DNA of 64,000 nt, taken from positions 62,001-126,000 of the forward strand of contig NZ_JAQFIN010000009.1 of assembly GCF_029504695.1 (NCBI RefSeq), written 5' to 3'. Positions 43,191-53,196 of the stretch are shown in pieces. The stretch comes from Parabacteroides sp. PF5-6 (lineage in GTDB: Bacteria; Bacteroidota; Bacteroidia; Bacteroidales; Tannerellaceae). Numbering within the stretch: position 1 is the first letter of the stretch; every line of letters starts with the position of its first letter. Below the pieces are notes generated by a model, which had not been told where the DNA came from, made no database searches, and worked only from the letters and a program-made list of their open reading frames with translations. The translations under genes and the position numbers were made by a program.

Positions 43191-46100
43191 CTAAAGAAGT
43201 TGTTTGATAAATTGGTCCGCAGCCTGCAGGTCCATTCCCAGGGAGGAGGCCCGAACGTGCAAATCGATCTCGATCTCTTCTTTTTTGAGTTGCTCTTTGC
43301 CGTCGTAGTATTTGTGGGCGATGAGGTATTCGCGTAAGTCGTCAATCTTCTTTGTCCGAAAGCCCGGGATATCTTTCTCCAATACCTCAAGCAAGGCCAA
43401 GGGGTTGCCCCCATGAGCTTCGAGCGCTTCGGCTACCACCGGCATATACGTCTTGGAGATCGCTCCCGACGCTTCGAGCACGGTCTGGTCGATCATCGAT
43501 GGGCGACCGATGCGATAGCGTTCGCAATAGAACTGCAAGAGCTGGATCTTTTGTTCGATCTTTTGCCATGCTTCGTCGGTCAGGTTGCAGCTATCTCCTT
43601 TTTCCCGGAGCTGCCTGAGCTGTCCCCAACGGCTGATGCCCCGTTGCAGGAAGGGGTAGAGCTGTGCCGGGTTATCGAAGAGGTACCACAGGTGGAGCTC
43701 CGTTTCCTGGCTTTCGGATAGGTTGAAAGGCTGGAATGCCAACAATTCCTTATACCCGGCATGCGACAGCTTACCCGGCTCGGGCACTTGCTCGTTCCAC
43801 AGGCGGGGGCTGACCTGCGGCCGGTGTACGCCTCTCTGCCGCGACTCCTCATCCAATAGAATGATCTTGTATGCCTGTTCCGGTTCTTGTTGCAGGAAAT
43901 GGTTCCATTTATTTACCTCATCCATCTGGGCGGTGAAATAGAACACCTGCCGTTCTTTGCTGATCGCGATCAGGGAACGGATAATCGCTTCGGAGCGTTG
44001 ATCGTCGCTATTGGCCAATAATTCATCGGCCAGGATCGGCAGTTTGATTTGCTTCTCCAGCGACTGGATATACGCCAGGCGGATGGCCAATAATAATTGT
44101 ACGCGCGTACCGGTCGACAGTTGCTCCAGGTCCAGGATCGTATCCCTTACCAGGTCTTTTGCTTTGAAGCCCGCCTCTTTGCCGTAATTCAGGGTTAAGG
44201 CATACTGTTCCCGGGTGATCTCTCCCAGGATACGGTTGGCTTCGCAGAACACTTTGTTCTCGTTGTTGAGTGAGATCTCCTGTTTCAGTTGATTGACAAT
44301 CAGCGCTCCGCTAATGGATTGCAGGTTGGATTCGAACACCTCCTCCAATTCTTTCAATGCTTTTTCCTTTTGAACGATGGCCTCTTCGAGGCTATTGCCT
44401 TTTTCGGCATTGTCGACATGGGTTTGGATAGAGGTGATCTGTTGAAGCAGGACATCGTATTGTTCGGCTTCACTTTTGTATTGTTTTTGAAGGGCAGTAG
44501 CTTCTTCGAGAGTGAATTCGTCCGGGTTTTTACCGCCTTTTATATCAAATTTAGAAACTTCCTGTTGCTTCTCGCGTAAGATAGTGTCTGTCTCGGCATA
44601 CGCCTTCTTCGCTTTTTCGTAAGCCTCGAGTTCTCCGGTGAGCAGGCGAATCTCCTCTTTCTCTGTGGTACCCAATCGCTCGTAGATGGTTTGCAATTCA
44701 CTTTCACTTTCTTTCCGGAGTTCCCGGTATTGGTCGATCTTCTCTTGGGTATGTTTGATCTGGTTTCCGAATTCTTTCCGCCGATTGATCTGCTCAGCGG
44801 TAAACATACTTTGTGCCTTAAAGTCCTCGAACGTATGCACCGGTTGCACGCCCAACAGGCGGAAGGCTTCGTTTCCGGTGTGCAATAGGGCATCGTATTG
44901 GCTCCGGATCTCTTCCAACGCCCGTTTCCCGGATTGCAGCTCCGCATCCGCTTTTTGCCATTCCCCCAACTTCTGCATGAAATAGTAGAGGGTGTTATAG
45001 CTTTCTTCCTGCCAACGCAGGCTTTCAGTCGACAAGCAAAATCTCTGCATCAGCTCTTTGTATCTCTCTTGTTTATCGGCTATTTCATTCTTTATCCGTT
45101 CTTGTTTTCGTGTCAGTTCTTTGTGTTGGCTTTTCAAGGCGTTGAGGCGATTCACATCCTGGACTTGTGTGATCAATCCTTGCAAACGTTCGGCCACCTG
45201 TTTGCTCTCCCATGCCGATAACGGCTCTAATCCCAGTTGGTTATAAGCGGAAATCGCCGTCGACAATAAGATATTCTTCTCTTTCTTCAGATTTTGCTGA
45301 TTGTAGATTTGCCAGATCAGTAAGAGGATAATGCCCGGCAACAGGCCTACCCAGTCCCAGAAGAGTACCGCCAGTGAGGTGATACCACCAACTGCCGCCA
45401 GCCATCCGATCCATTGTTTGGTATGTGTGGTGGTGCTACTGCTCTCTGCCTTTAGCCATTTGGAGAGTTCGGCAATACCTTTATATAAGGTATCCGTATC
45501 CGGGGGGAGGGAAGCGTATGGGCTCTCTTTTTCCTTCAACTCATCTTCCAGTCTCTCTTTTTGATCGGTCAGCTCTCTCCAGATTGCTTCCGCCTGGTTG
45601 GCCTGACGGACAAAAAGATCGATCTCGTTTATCTCTTCCAGGCGAAGATTGCCGGTGGCCTGATCGTCTGTCAGTCCAACTACAGCCGCCGCATGCGTTC
45701 GCGCCTTTTCTTTCCGGACTATTTCTATTTGCAGGTCATCCGCCTTTCGTTTCTTCTCCTCCAGCCCGTCGCGGTAGCTTTGTATCCTTTTGATCACGGC
45801 TTCTTCTTCTTTGGGTTGCAGGAGGGTGATCTTCTCCAGTTCGGCTTCCGCCTCTTTCTTTTGGGGTTCGAGTAGGTCGATTTCTTTGTTGTAGGTGTTG
45901 ATCTTCTCTTCCAGCTTCTGGATATGCGGCCAATCGCCGGGTTGTAACTGTTCCAACTTCTTCGGAAAGCTATATAAATGGGCTTTTTGCTCTTTAGATT
46001 TCTCCTTGAGCTTCAGCCATTCGGTAACTTTCGTATAATACGCCTGCAATGTGCGTGCTTCGCCCGCCTTTTCGAGATCGGCATTTAGCTTTTCCAGTTG

Positions 46101-46649
46101 TCGCTGTTCTATCTTGAGTGCCTCCTGTTTTTTGCGTGTAGAGGAAAGCATTTGATTGGCAGTGTTATAGTCTACGTATTTCTTCTGGTTTGCACTGTAT
46201 GTACGTTCGTTATACCCCAGGTTAGCTGCGGCGCCATCGAGGTCGAACCCGCCGTTGATCTCTTTGATCAGGTCTTTGGCCAATTCGTTGTCGTCGCCTT
46301 TGACCAGGTCGTGCAAGGCAAGGATATACTGTTTGTCGAAGTTCTCGGAAACAAATGTTTTGAAATCATTACTGCCGGTATTCCCCTGCGGATCGATATG
46401 CCGGTAGTCGGGCGATTGGATCCGGATCTGATGCGGGCGGTTGGCGATCAGCAGTTCAGCCGTGGCGTTCAATCGGGCTTTCGGGTCCCACCAGATCAGG
46501 CGCTGGATGACCCGTGCCGTCGAACTTTTCCCTGTCCCGTTCGCGCCGGCAATGATATTGATCTGATCGGCCAGATCCTGGTATAATTCTGTCTTCAGCC
46601 CGTGGGGGAAGCCGGGCATCTTCCGGATCTCTAATCTCTTAACTTTCAT
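43191..46649 (-). CDS. YhaN/SbcC-like AAA ATPase with membrane helices and C-terminal appendage
   Basis: A 1152-residue Rad50/SbcC-type ATPase. Walker A is 'IIAGANGTGKSST' (about residues 32-44), followed by long coiled coils. Two adjacent membrane helices lie at about 410-450 ('WLAAVGGITSLAVLFW', 'LLPGIILLLIW'), as in B. subtilis YhaN. The ABC signature is 'LSTGTRVQLLLAIRLAYIQ' and Walker B 'LPILADELLANSDDQR', near residues 850-890. Unlike SbcC, about 220 residues follow the ATPase head; they are helical and unrecognised. It overlaps the nuclease gene by 11 bp and should form a nuclease complex with it for DNA-end processing, perhaps at the membrane. Confidence 0.88.
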   Translation of the reverse strand: MKVKRLEIRKMPGFPHGLKTELYQDLADQINIIAGANGTGKSSTARVIQRLIWWDPKARLNATAELLIANRPHQIRIQSPDYRHIDPQGNTGSNDFKTFVSENFDKQYILALHDLVKGDDNELAKDLIKEINGGFDLDGAAANLGYNERTYSANQKKYVDYNTANQMLSSTRKKQEALKIEQRQLEKLNADLEKAGEARTLQAYYTKVTEWLKLKEKSKEQKAHLYSFPKKLEQLQPGDWPHIQKLEEKINTYNKEIDLLEPQKKEAEAELEKITLLQPKEEEAVIKRIQSYRDGLEEKKRKADDLQIEIVRKEKARTHAAAVVGLTDDQATGNLRLEEINEIDLFVRQANQAEAIWRELTDQKERLEDELKEKESPYASLPPDTDTLYKGIAELSKWLKAESSSTTTHTKQWIGWLAAVGGITSLAVLFWDWVGLLPGIILLLIWQIYNQQNLKKEKNILLSTAISAYNQLGLEPLSAWESKQVAERLQGLITQVQDVNRLNALKSQHKELTRKQERIKNEIADKQERYKELMQRFCLSTESLRWQEESYNTLYYFMQKLGEWQKADAELQSGKRALEEIRSQYDALLHTGNEAFRLLGVQPVHTFEDFKAQSMFTAEQINRRKEFGNQIKHTQEKIDQYRELRKESESELQTIYERLGTTEKEEIRLLTGELEAYEKAKKAYAETDTILREKQQEVSKFDIKGGKNPDEFTLEEATALQKQYKSEAEQYDVLLQQITSIQTHVDNAEKGNSLEEAIVQKEKALKELEEVFESNLQSISGALIVNQLKQEISLNNENKVFCEANRILGEITREQYALTLNYGKEAGFKAKDLVRDTILDLEQLSTGTRVQLLLAIRLAYIQSLEKQIKLPILADELLANSDDQRSEAIIRSLIAISKERQVFYFTAQMDEVNKWNHFLQQEPEQAYKIILLDEESRQRGVHRPQVSPRLWNEQVPEPGKLSHAGYKELLAFQPFNLSESQETELHLWYLFDNPAQLYPFLQRGISRWGQLRQLREKGDSCNLTDEAWQKIEQKIQLLQFYCERYRIGRPSMIDQTVLEASGAISKTYMPVVAEALEAHGGNPLALLEVLEKDIPGFRTKKIDDLREYLIAHKYYDGKEQLKKEEIEIDLHVRASSLGMDLQAADQFIKQLL

Positions 46650-47913
46650 AAATCCGCAGGTTGTATAATTCAGTGAACAGGCGTTTACACTCTTTCAATA
46701 AAGTTGTTCGCATCTTCTCCTCCTGATCGACCGGGGCAGACAGGGGCTGATAGATAGTGGAGTGCCACAGGGCTTCGAAGCGCTCGTCCCATTCTTTCTT
46801 CAACTCATTCACAAAATGATTGTCTTCTTCTCCACTCTCCAATGCCCGGATCGCGCGCGCCAATACGCCCATATACGACGGATCGTCATAGAATGATTCG
46901 ATCTGAATGATTGGATTGATCTGCAGACTCACCTTGCGGATCTTCGTTTGGAAGGGTTGGCTACCTCCATACATTTGTATCTCATCGGCTCCCCATTGAT
47001 GGAACTCCCGAAGGTAATTGGACTCGCCGCGGAGTTCAACGTCGTACACCAGGTATTCCAATCGCTCGGTATCTTTCAGCTCTTGGGCAAATTGATCCAG
47101 TTCCCGGAATGTCTTCTGGCGGAAGTGCTCTTTATGGGTGACGTCGGAGATATCGATCGATAGGGATTCATAGCGTACGGGGGAGAAAGAGAGCTGTTGT
47201 ATTTGCCATTCTCCGTCTTTCCATTCCAACAGGTAAGGACCGTGTATGCCCGTCTCTTTCGGGCTCAACGCATGGGGTGAGCCGGGGTAGAGAATCAAAG
47301 GATGAGCCGCAGATATCACTTCGGGTTTATGGATATGTCCCAACAGCCAGGCATCGACCCCTTGCGTTTCTTTTAATACAGCACTATTGATCGGCGCATA
47401 GCGGGAAGCCTGCCCTTGTGTGTCGCCATGGAGAATGCCCAGAGTGAATAATTCTTCCTGCCGGATCTTCTCGGCGGGGAATGTCTTCAGTGGATCTTCC
47501 GTTTGGTCCGGGTGGGTAAACGACCAGCCGATCAGTCGGATCTTCCGGTCTCCTATGGTCACGACCTGTTCTTCCCAATCTCCTTTTGTTCCCAAAAGGA
47601 AGATATGGCTCCGGTCGACTGTCTTCACGATCTCGGGCAATACATCGTAATCGTGATTGCCCGCCACCATTGCCACAACGACATGATGGTCGGCCAATCG
47701 TTGCAAGCCTTTTCGCAGGGGCGAGACGGCTTCGAAGAAACGATTCTCCCGGTCGACGATGTCCCCGGTAAGGACAACCAGGTCGACCGCATTGTTTAGG
47801 GCATAATCAACGATCTGTTCCCACGTATATTTGGTTGAAAGGAAAAGGGCATCCCCTTCGATCGCCGAAGATCGTTTTCCTATATGTATGTCACCGGTAA
47901 CAATTATTCTCAT
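46639..47913 (-). CDS. YhaO/SbcD-like metallophosphoesterase nuclease
   Basis: A 424-residue calcineurin-like phosphoesterase. 'MRIIVTGDIHIGKRSS' is metal motif I (DxH), 'VVLTGDIVDRENRF' motif II, 'VAMVAGNHDYD' motif III (GNHD), and 'LGILHGDTQG' and 'WLLGHIHKPEV' the later His motifs. All metal ligands expected for an active Mre11-type nuclease appear present. The C-terminal half would contact the ATPase coiled coil. It is first in the two-gene unit. Confidence 0.92.
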   Translation of the reverse strand: MRIIVTGDIHIGKRSSAIEGDALFLSTKYTWEQIVDYALNNAVDLVVLTGDIVDRENRFFEAVSPLRKGLQRLADHHVVVAMVAGNHDYDVLPEIVKTVDRSHIFLLGTKGDWEEQVVTIGDRKIRLIGWSFTHPDQTEDPLKTFPAEKIRQEELFTLGILHGDTQGQASRYAPINSAVLKETQGVDAWLLGHIHKPEVISAAHPLILYPGSPHALSPKETGIHGPYLLEWKDGEWQIQQLSFSPVRYESLSIDISDVTHKEHFRQKTFRELDQFAQELKDTERLEYLVYDVELRGESNYLREFHQWGADEIQMYGGSQPFQTKIRKVSLQINPIIQIESFYDDPSYMGVLARAIRALESGEEDNHFVNELKKEWDERFEALWHSTIYQPLSAPVDQEEKMRTTLLKECKRLFTELYNLRIYES

Positions 47914-47927
47914 AACATCAGTAGTTC

Positions 47928-47952
47928 GTAGTTGGTAGTCACGACCAACTAC
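47928..47952. repeat. Short hairpin in the divergent gap
   Basis: Arms gtagttggt and accaactac surround a 7-base loop. Similar ctaactaccaactact sequence appears at about 42528, so this is a small dispersed repeat. The rest of the 235 bp gap (47914-48148) shows no gene. Confidence 0.6.
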
Positions 47953-48148
47953 CTGTTTTTGTAGCCATAAAAGTAAGAATAATTGGTCAGGAAACCGCCA
48001 TTTGAGGTTAAAATCACCGGAATTTCCCTTTCGTCAAATCAGGATGGCCAGTTATCAAATAAGTTTGGCTGTTCTTTTTAGAAATATCACTTTTGTTTCA
48101 GGTTTTATAGTTTTAATAGGTTGAACGAATAGCTATTGAATAAGGCGT

Positions 48149-49060
48149 ATGGAAGCAAGAAGTATTACCCGATTCACGGGATTGAATGAGATGATTGAAT
48201 CCTTCTCCGGATATAAAAGAGTCATAGGCGTTGGTGAATTAAAAGAAATGCCTTTTCAGGAAGGGAAGAAACGGATATTCGAAAGCGATATACGTTTTTC
48301 TGATGCGATGTTAATCATACGTGGACTGGAAGGACGAGCCCTCGTTAATCTGGATTATACACCTTATGAGATTGGCGCCGAAACGATGTTGATCGTATTG
48401 CCTATCCATGCCTTGCAGGTGGTACATACCAGCCCGGACTTTACAGGCCGGTTGTTGGTTATCCAGAAATCTTTTATTGAAGAATGTAGCCCGATGAATG
48501 GGTATCTCTCTTTGTCCAACTATATGACACTCCGCAAAAATCCGTTTGTCTCGTTCCTGCCGGGAGAAAGTATTTATCTGGATAAATGTTTGAATGAGAT
48601 AAAAGAAAAGATTGAATTGCGCAATCATGCGTTCCATAAAGAAGTCATTAAGAATACATTATGCGCGTATATCCTGGAGACGGCCCACCTGATGGAACAA
48701 CACAAAATCACGAAATCGATCCCTGTATTATCCCGCAAAGAGGATCTGGTGAACCGGTTTTTCCAACTGATCATCCGGAATTGCAAAGTAGAGCATTCCA
48801 CCACTTTCTACGCCGATAAGTTATGCATTACGCCCCAGTATCTTTCTTCCATATTGAAAGAGATGACGGGCAAGCCTGCCAACTACTGGATCAGCGACGC
48901 CCTGATCACGGAAGCGAAGATCGAATTGCGCAAGCCTCAGGTGACGGTGCAGGAGGTTGCTTATTCGCTTAACTTCTCCGATCAGTCGAGCTTCGGTAAG
49001 TTCTTCAAAAAAGGCATAGGCCTTTCGCCTTCCCAATACCGGGTAAGCAATGTGAGTTAG
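48149..49060 (+). CDS. AraC family transcriptional regulator
   Basis: A 303-residue regulator. The N-terminal 190 residues form a cupin-like sensing region ('GRALVNLDYTPYEIGAETMLIVLP'). The C-terminal AraC double helix-turn-helix runs from 'TTFYADKLCITPQYLSSILKEMTGKPANYWI' to 'VQEVAYSLNFSDQSSFGKFFKKGIGLSPSQYR'. Its stop overlaps the stop of the opposing hybrid regulator by 4 bp. Targets are not evident. Confidence 0.92.
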   Translation: MEARSITRFTGLNEMIESFSGYKRVIGVGELKEMPFQEGKKRIFESDIRFSDAMLIIRGLEGRALVNLDYTPYEIGAETMLIVLPIHALQVVHTSPDFTGRLLVIQKSFIEECSPMNGYLSLSNYMTLRKNPFVSFLPGESIYLDKCLNEIKEKIELRNHAFHKEVIKNTLCAYILETAHLMEQHKITKSIPVLSRKEDLVNRFFQLIIRNCKVEHSTTFYADKLCITPQYLSSILKEMTGKPANYWISDALITEAKIELRKPQVTVQEVAYSLNFSDQSSFGKFFKKGIGLSPSQYRVSNVS

Positions 49061-52000
49061 TCGGGCGTAGGAGCCGACTTGCGGAACTGCGCCGGCGACA
49101 TCCCGAACTGCGCCTTGAAGCAGCGGCTGAAATAGACCGAGGAAGAGAATCCCAGTTGATCGGAGATCTCGCCCACCTGCATATCCGGACGTTCGCGCAG
49201 GAGGATCGCCGCTTTCTTCAGGCGGTGGGTCTGGATAAACTCATTGGGTGTCATGCCTGTCAACGCTTTGAACTTGGCAAAGAGCGAACTGCGCCCGATC
49301 GCCAATTCACGCGCCAAGGCGTTGATATCGAAATCCGGGTTCTCCAGGTTCTGGTCGATGATATCGGTCACCCGGTCCAGGAACTTCTGATCGAGCGGGT
49401 TGGCCGCTAATAGGTTGACATCGAAATCGATTTGTTTGTTGAACTTGTTTTGCAGCCGGATCCGGTTGCGGATCAGGTTGTTGCAACGCACCAGCAACAC
49501 TTTGGCGTGGAACGGCTTCCCGATATAATCGTCCGCCCCCTGTTGCAATCCTTCGACATGCTGATCGACCGAGTTCAATGCCGTAAGCAATACGACGGGG
49601 ATATGCGACAGGTCGATATTATTCTTGATGCGGATACACATCTCCGTACCGGTCATCACCGGCATCATCACATCACTCACGATCAGATCCGGTCGCTTCT
49701 CTTGGGCGATCCGCAAGCCTTCTTCGCCGTTATGCGCCACCCATACATTATATAATGGTTTGAATAGGTTCTCCAGCAGTTGCAAGAGTTCTTCGTTATC
49801 TTCCACCAACAGGATGGAATAGCGCTTACCCTCTTCCTGTTCCGGGAAGGCTTTGGCCATTTCCCGGTAGTCTTTTTCCGTCAATATCTCGGAGAACGAA
49901 TTCTCGAGAAAGGCCGGTTCTTCCGGTTTGTCGAGGATCGTCACCTTTTCGTCTTCTTCGAAATGCTCTTTCCCTTTGAACAGGCTGACTTTGAAAACCG
50001 TACCGTATTCCAATTCGCTCTGCACGGTGATCTCCCCATGATGCATCTCGACAATCGACTTGCACAAAGCCAATCCGATGCCCGTACCCGGGTTGGAGGC
50101 GGAGGTCTGCACGCCGTTCTCCGCCTGGTAGAAGCGGTCGAAAACCAGTTTGGCATCTTCCTGTGAAAGCCCGATGCCGGTATCTATTACTTTGATGATC
50201 ACAATCTGTTCGGCCTCTTCGATGGTTAACTCAATACTGCCTCCGCCCCGGGTGTATTTAAACGCATTGGATAAGAGGTTGTAGAATACTTTCTGCAACT
50301 GGTAAGAGTCGAACCAGAGCGGGAGATTCTCCTGTTCGCTCCGAAACGCCAATGCGATGGATTGCTGGATGGCTATTTCGTGAAAGGAGAGGATGATATC
50401 TTTCAGGAAAGAGGCCAGGTTCTGTTCGGATACCCGGAGAGAGACGTAATTCTGTTCAAACTTCCGGAACTCCAGGAGTTCGGTGATCAATGCCCGCATC
50501 CGGTTTGCGTTGCGGCTGATCTTGATGATCTTGTTGTAGACCGAAGGGGAAAGGTTACTGCTTTGGAAAAGCAATTCGATCTGACTGATGATCAGCGTCA
50601 GCGGTGTCCGGAATTCATGACTTATATTGGTGAAGAAACGCAGCTTCGCCTGGTTGAGTTCTTCATTCCTTTCTTTGGCTTCTTTTTCTTTCTCGAGCGA
50701 ATAGGCCAACTCGCGACGCGCATTCCGGGTCCGGATGAAAAAATAGAGGATCACGAGTGATGAGAGGATATAAGCCATCCAGGCCCAGACGGTATTATAC
50801 CAGGGCTGGGCAATGTGTATGTCCAGGGATATGCCTTGCCGGCCGGGTGAGTTGGGCGGTAATTCCCTTTCCCTGACCAGTAAGGTGTAGTCGCCCGGAT
50901 TCAGGTTGGTGTAGTAGAGGCTGGTCTGCGCCGTCGGGATCCAGTCCGGATCAAAACCTTCCAGTTTGTATTCGTATTCCTTATCGCGCTGGATGGCCAC
51001 GTAATTGGTCGAGCTGAATTCGACAATCAGGTTGTTCTGTTTGTAGGTCAGGTTGATGGCTTTCGTATAGGGAAGCGCCTCTTTGAGCGCTCCGTTCGGG
51101 TCGCCCGGGTAAACCCTCTCGTTATGCATATACAGGTTGGAGAAATAGAGCGTGTACTCTTTCTCTTTTTTGTCGAGGTCGTCTTCCCAGAACGAGGTCA
51201 AGCCGTCGGATCCTCCGATGAACAGCTCGTTATTCTCGCACACGAGGGTACCGCAACCTTCCGTGATGGAAGAGATCGGCAGCGACATCTTGAGCTTGAG
51301 GAAACGGCAATGTTCCTGATAGGGATGGAAAAAGGTCAGTCCTTTGTCGCCGGTGATCAATAGATTCCCCAGTTTGGTAATCGCGATATCGTAACAATAA
51401 TTACTCAACAGGTACCCGTCGGCAGCGGTATAAGGCGTAAAAGAGTCGTCTCTTTCGTTGTAGCGGTATAAGCCGGCGCCCAAGGTGCCGAAATAGATCG
51501 TGCCGCGGTATTCGATGATCTTTGTGACGTCGAAACGGATCTGACGGTCGCGCAGGTAATAGCGTTTGATATTCGCCGGATCGTTGGGATTCATCCGCGC
51601 CAGTTGCCCCACGGAAGCCATCCACAGAAAGCCTCTCGAATCGAAGGTGAACGAGCGGCAGGTCGACGTCAGGTAGGTGAATTGATCCGTATCCATATCC
51701 ATGACAAACAGACCGTTTCGTGCCGCCACATAGAGCTTGTCTTTATGGATCATCAGGTGATTGATGATGTTGGTCGGCTGGTTGGGCAGGTCTTTGGGCT
51801 TGGCTTCGAAATAATAATTATAGAACTTCCCGCTATCGATATCGTAACGGGAGAGCCCCCCGGTATGGGTTCCCAGATACAGGCGGTTCCGCTGTTCGTC
51901 GTAGGCTATACTTTTCAGGTTGTTGTGAGAGATCGCGTTTTTTTCGCCGGCAACGAAATAACGGAAGGTCCGTGTTTTCCGATCCAATAGGTTCAAGCCT

Positions 52001-53070
52001 CCCCCTTCGGTACAGATCCATATATTCCCGTTTTTGTCTTCCACCATACGCCCCACGAAAGGGTAATTCAGGCAATCGTTGCGCTCCGTATTGGCGGTAT
52101 AATGGGCAAAGATATCACTCTCGGGATTGAAGTAATTGACACCCCCGTAATAGGTTCCCGCCCAGATCGTTCCCTGACGGTCGATATATAGGGAGAAGAT
52201 GGAAGAGTGGCTCAATCCGCCGGGAATAGATTCCTGTTCGGTGACGGTGAACTCGTCCGTATAGGGGTTGTAGCAATGCAAGCCCTCGAAAGTGCCGAAC
52301 CAGATATTCCCTATCCCGTCTTCCACAAACTCCCGGATCTGGTTGCTCCCGATACGTTTGGATCCGGCAGACTGGTCGGAATAATAATCGATCCGCCCGT
52401 CTTTGTAGATCCGGTAGAGCCCGTTCATACGTGTGCCGACCCATATCTCGCCGGAGGAGCTTTCGAAAATCCGGAAAATATCATATTGGGGAATAATCCG
52501 CCGCGGGGCTTTCTCCCCCTCCATCAGGTAGAGCCCTGTCGTGGTTCCGATCCAGATGTTCTCGCCCGAGATCTGCAGGCAACTGATATTCTGCAGTCCG
52601 GTGGCCTTGCGGAAAGAAAGGGTATCGGCCGTAGCGTCGTATGCAAAAATAGAGTCGTTGGCCGCGCACCATACCTCCCCTTTGTAAGAAGTAATCGTGC
52701 GGATATAAGAGGATGGAATCACATGAAAGGTTTCGTTCCGGATATCATACCGGGTCATCGAACCGCTGGTGTGAAAAAAGATATCCCCGCGGGCATTCTC
52801 GGTGATCCAGTCGCATTCCAATCCGTTCAACGCGTTGGCCCGGTCTTTCTGGTCTTCCCGCGCCCAGGCTTTATAGACGGTCATACGCTCCCCGTCGTAT
52901 ATGGAGATTCCTTCGCGGGTCCCGAACCACATCCGCCCCAATTGATCCTGATGGATCGACATGACGGAGATCTGCGACAGACCGTCGCCCATCCCAATAT
53001 GCTTAAAGTAAATGGAATACCCTGTCAGGCTAATAGAGAGTAAAAATATCAATATCAGTGTTTTCTTCAT
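49057..53070 (-). CDS. Hybrid two-component system sensor/regulator (one-chain)
   Basis: A 1337-residue one-protein signalling system. After a signal/anchor (MKKTLILIFLLSISLTGYSI) comes a large periplasmic sensor of two-component propeller repeats ('MWFGTREGISIY', 'IWIGTTTGLYLM') and a Y_Y_Y domain. A membrane helix follows near residue 765, then histidine kinase (His near 816 in NISHEFRTPLTL), ATPase, receiver (Asp near 1130 in VSDVMMP) and a C-terminal AraC-type DNA-binding domain. Such proteins sense glycan fragments and switch on utilisation loci. ATG at 53070 is preferred; GTG at 53109 is possible. The nearest SusC/D pair is 6 kb away. Confidence 0.94.
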   Translation of the reverse strand: MKKTLILIFLLSISLTGYSIYFKHIGMGDGLSQISVMSIHQDQLGRMWFGTREGISIYDGERMTVYKAWAREDQKDRANALNGLECDWITENARGDIFFHTSGSMTRYDIRNETFHVIPSSYIRTITSYKGEVWCAANDSIFAYDATADTLSFRKATGLQNISCLQISGENIWIGTTTGLYLMEGEKAPRRIIPQYDIFRIFESSSGEIWVGTRMNGLYRIYKDGRIDYYSDQSAGSKRIGSNQIREFVEDGIGNIWFGTFEGLHCYNPYTDEFTVTEQESIPGGLSHSSIFSLYIDRQGTIWAGTYYGGVNYFNPESDIFAHYTANTERNDCLNYPFVGRMVEDKNGNIWICTEGGGLNLLDRKTRTFRYFVAGEKNAISHNNLKSIAYDEQRNRLYLGTHTGGLSRYDIDSGKFYNYYFEAKPKDLPNQPTNIINHLMIHKDKLYVAARNGLFVMDMDTDQFTYLTSTCRSFTFDSRGFLWMASVGQLARMNPNDPANIKRYYLRDRQIRFDVTKIIEYRGTIYFGTLGAGLYRYNERDDSFTPYTAADGYLLSNYCYDIAITKLGNLLITGDKGLTFFHPYQEHCRFLKLKMSLPISSITEGCGTLVCENNELFIGGSDGLTSFWEDDLDKKEKEYTLYFSNLYMHNERVYPGDPNGALKEALPYTKAINLTYKQNNLIVEFSSTNYVAIQRDKEYEYKLEGFDPDWIPTAQTSLYYTNLNPGDYTLLVRERELPPNSPGRQGISLDIHIAQPWYNTVWAWMAYILSSLVILYFFIRTRNARRELAYSLEKEKEAKERNEELNQAKLRFFTNISHEFRTPLTLIISQIELLFQSSNLSPSVYNKIIKISRNANRMRALITELLEFRKFEQNYVSLRVSEQNLASFLKDIILSFHEIAIQQSIALAFRSEQENLPLWFDSYQLQKVFYNLLSNAFKYTRGGGSIELTIEEAEQIVIIKVIDTGIGLSQEDAKLVFDRFYQAENGVQTSASNPGTGIGLALCKSIVEMHHGEITVQSELEYGTVFKVSLFKGKEHFEEDEKVTILDKPEEPAFLENSFSEILTEKDYREMAKAFPEQEEGKRYSILLVEDNEELLQLLENLFKPLYNVWVAHNGEEGLRIAQEKRPDLIVSDVMMPVMTGTEMCIRIKNNIDLSHIPVVLLTALNSVDQHVEGLQQGADDYIGKPFHAKVLLVRCNNLIRNRIRLQNKFNKQIDFDVNLLAANPLDQKFLDRVTDIIDQNLENPDFDINALARELAIGRSSLFAKFKALTGMTPNEFIQTHRLKKAAILLRERPDMQVGEISDQLGFSSSVYFSRCFKAQFGMSPAQFRKSAPTPD

Positions 53071-53123
53071 AAACCGTTTGCACTGCATAAATAACAAATG
53101 ACGACGCACCTTTAACTATAACA

Positions 53124-53131
53124 CAAAGATA
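53124..53131 (-). promoter_or_regulatory. -7 promoter box of the hybrid regulator
   Basis: The minus strand reads TATCTTTG, 53 bp before ATG 53070. The box leaves little room for the alternative start at 53109. Confidence 0.6.
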
Positions 53132-53196
53132 GGGAAAATGTCCCGTTTTTACCCCTGCTTTTCCGCGATTTATAAGTGGCAGTAAATGAATGTATT

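Noticed and set aside
43191-47913. Dedicated anti-phage system
   Set aside because: The YhaO/YhaN pair has no defence-type partner nearby and is a common housekeeping repair pair; kept only as a domain oddity.
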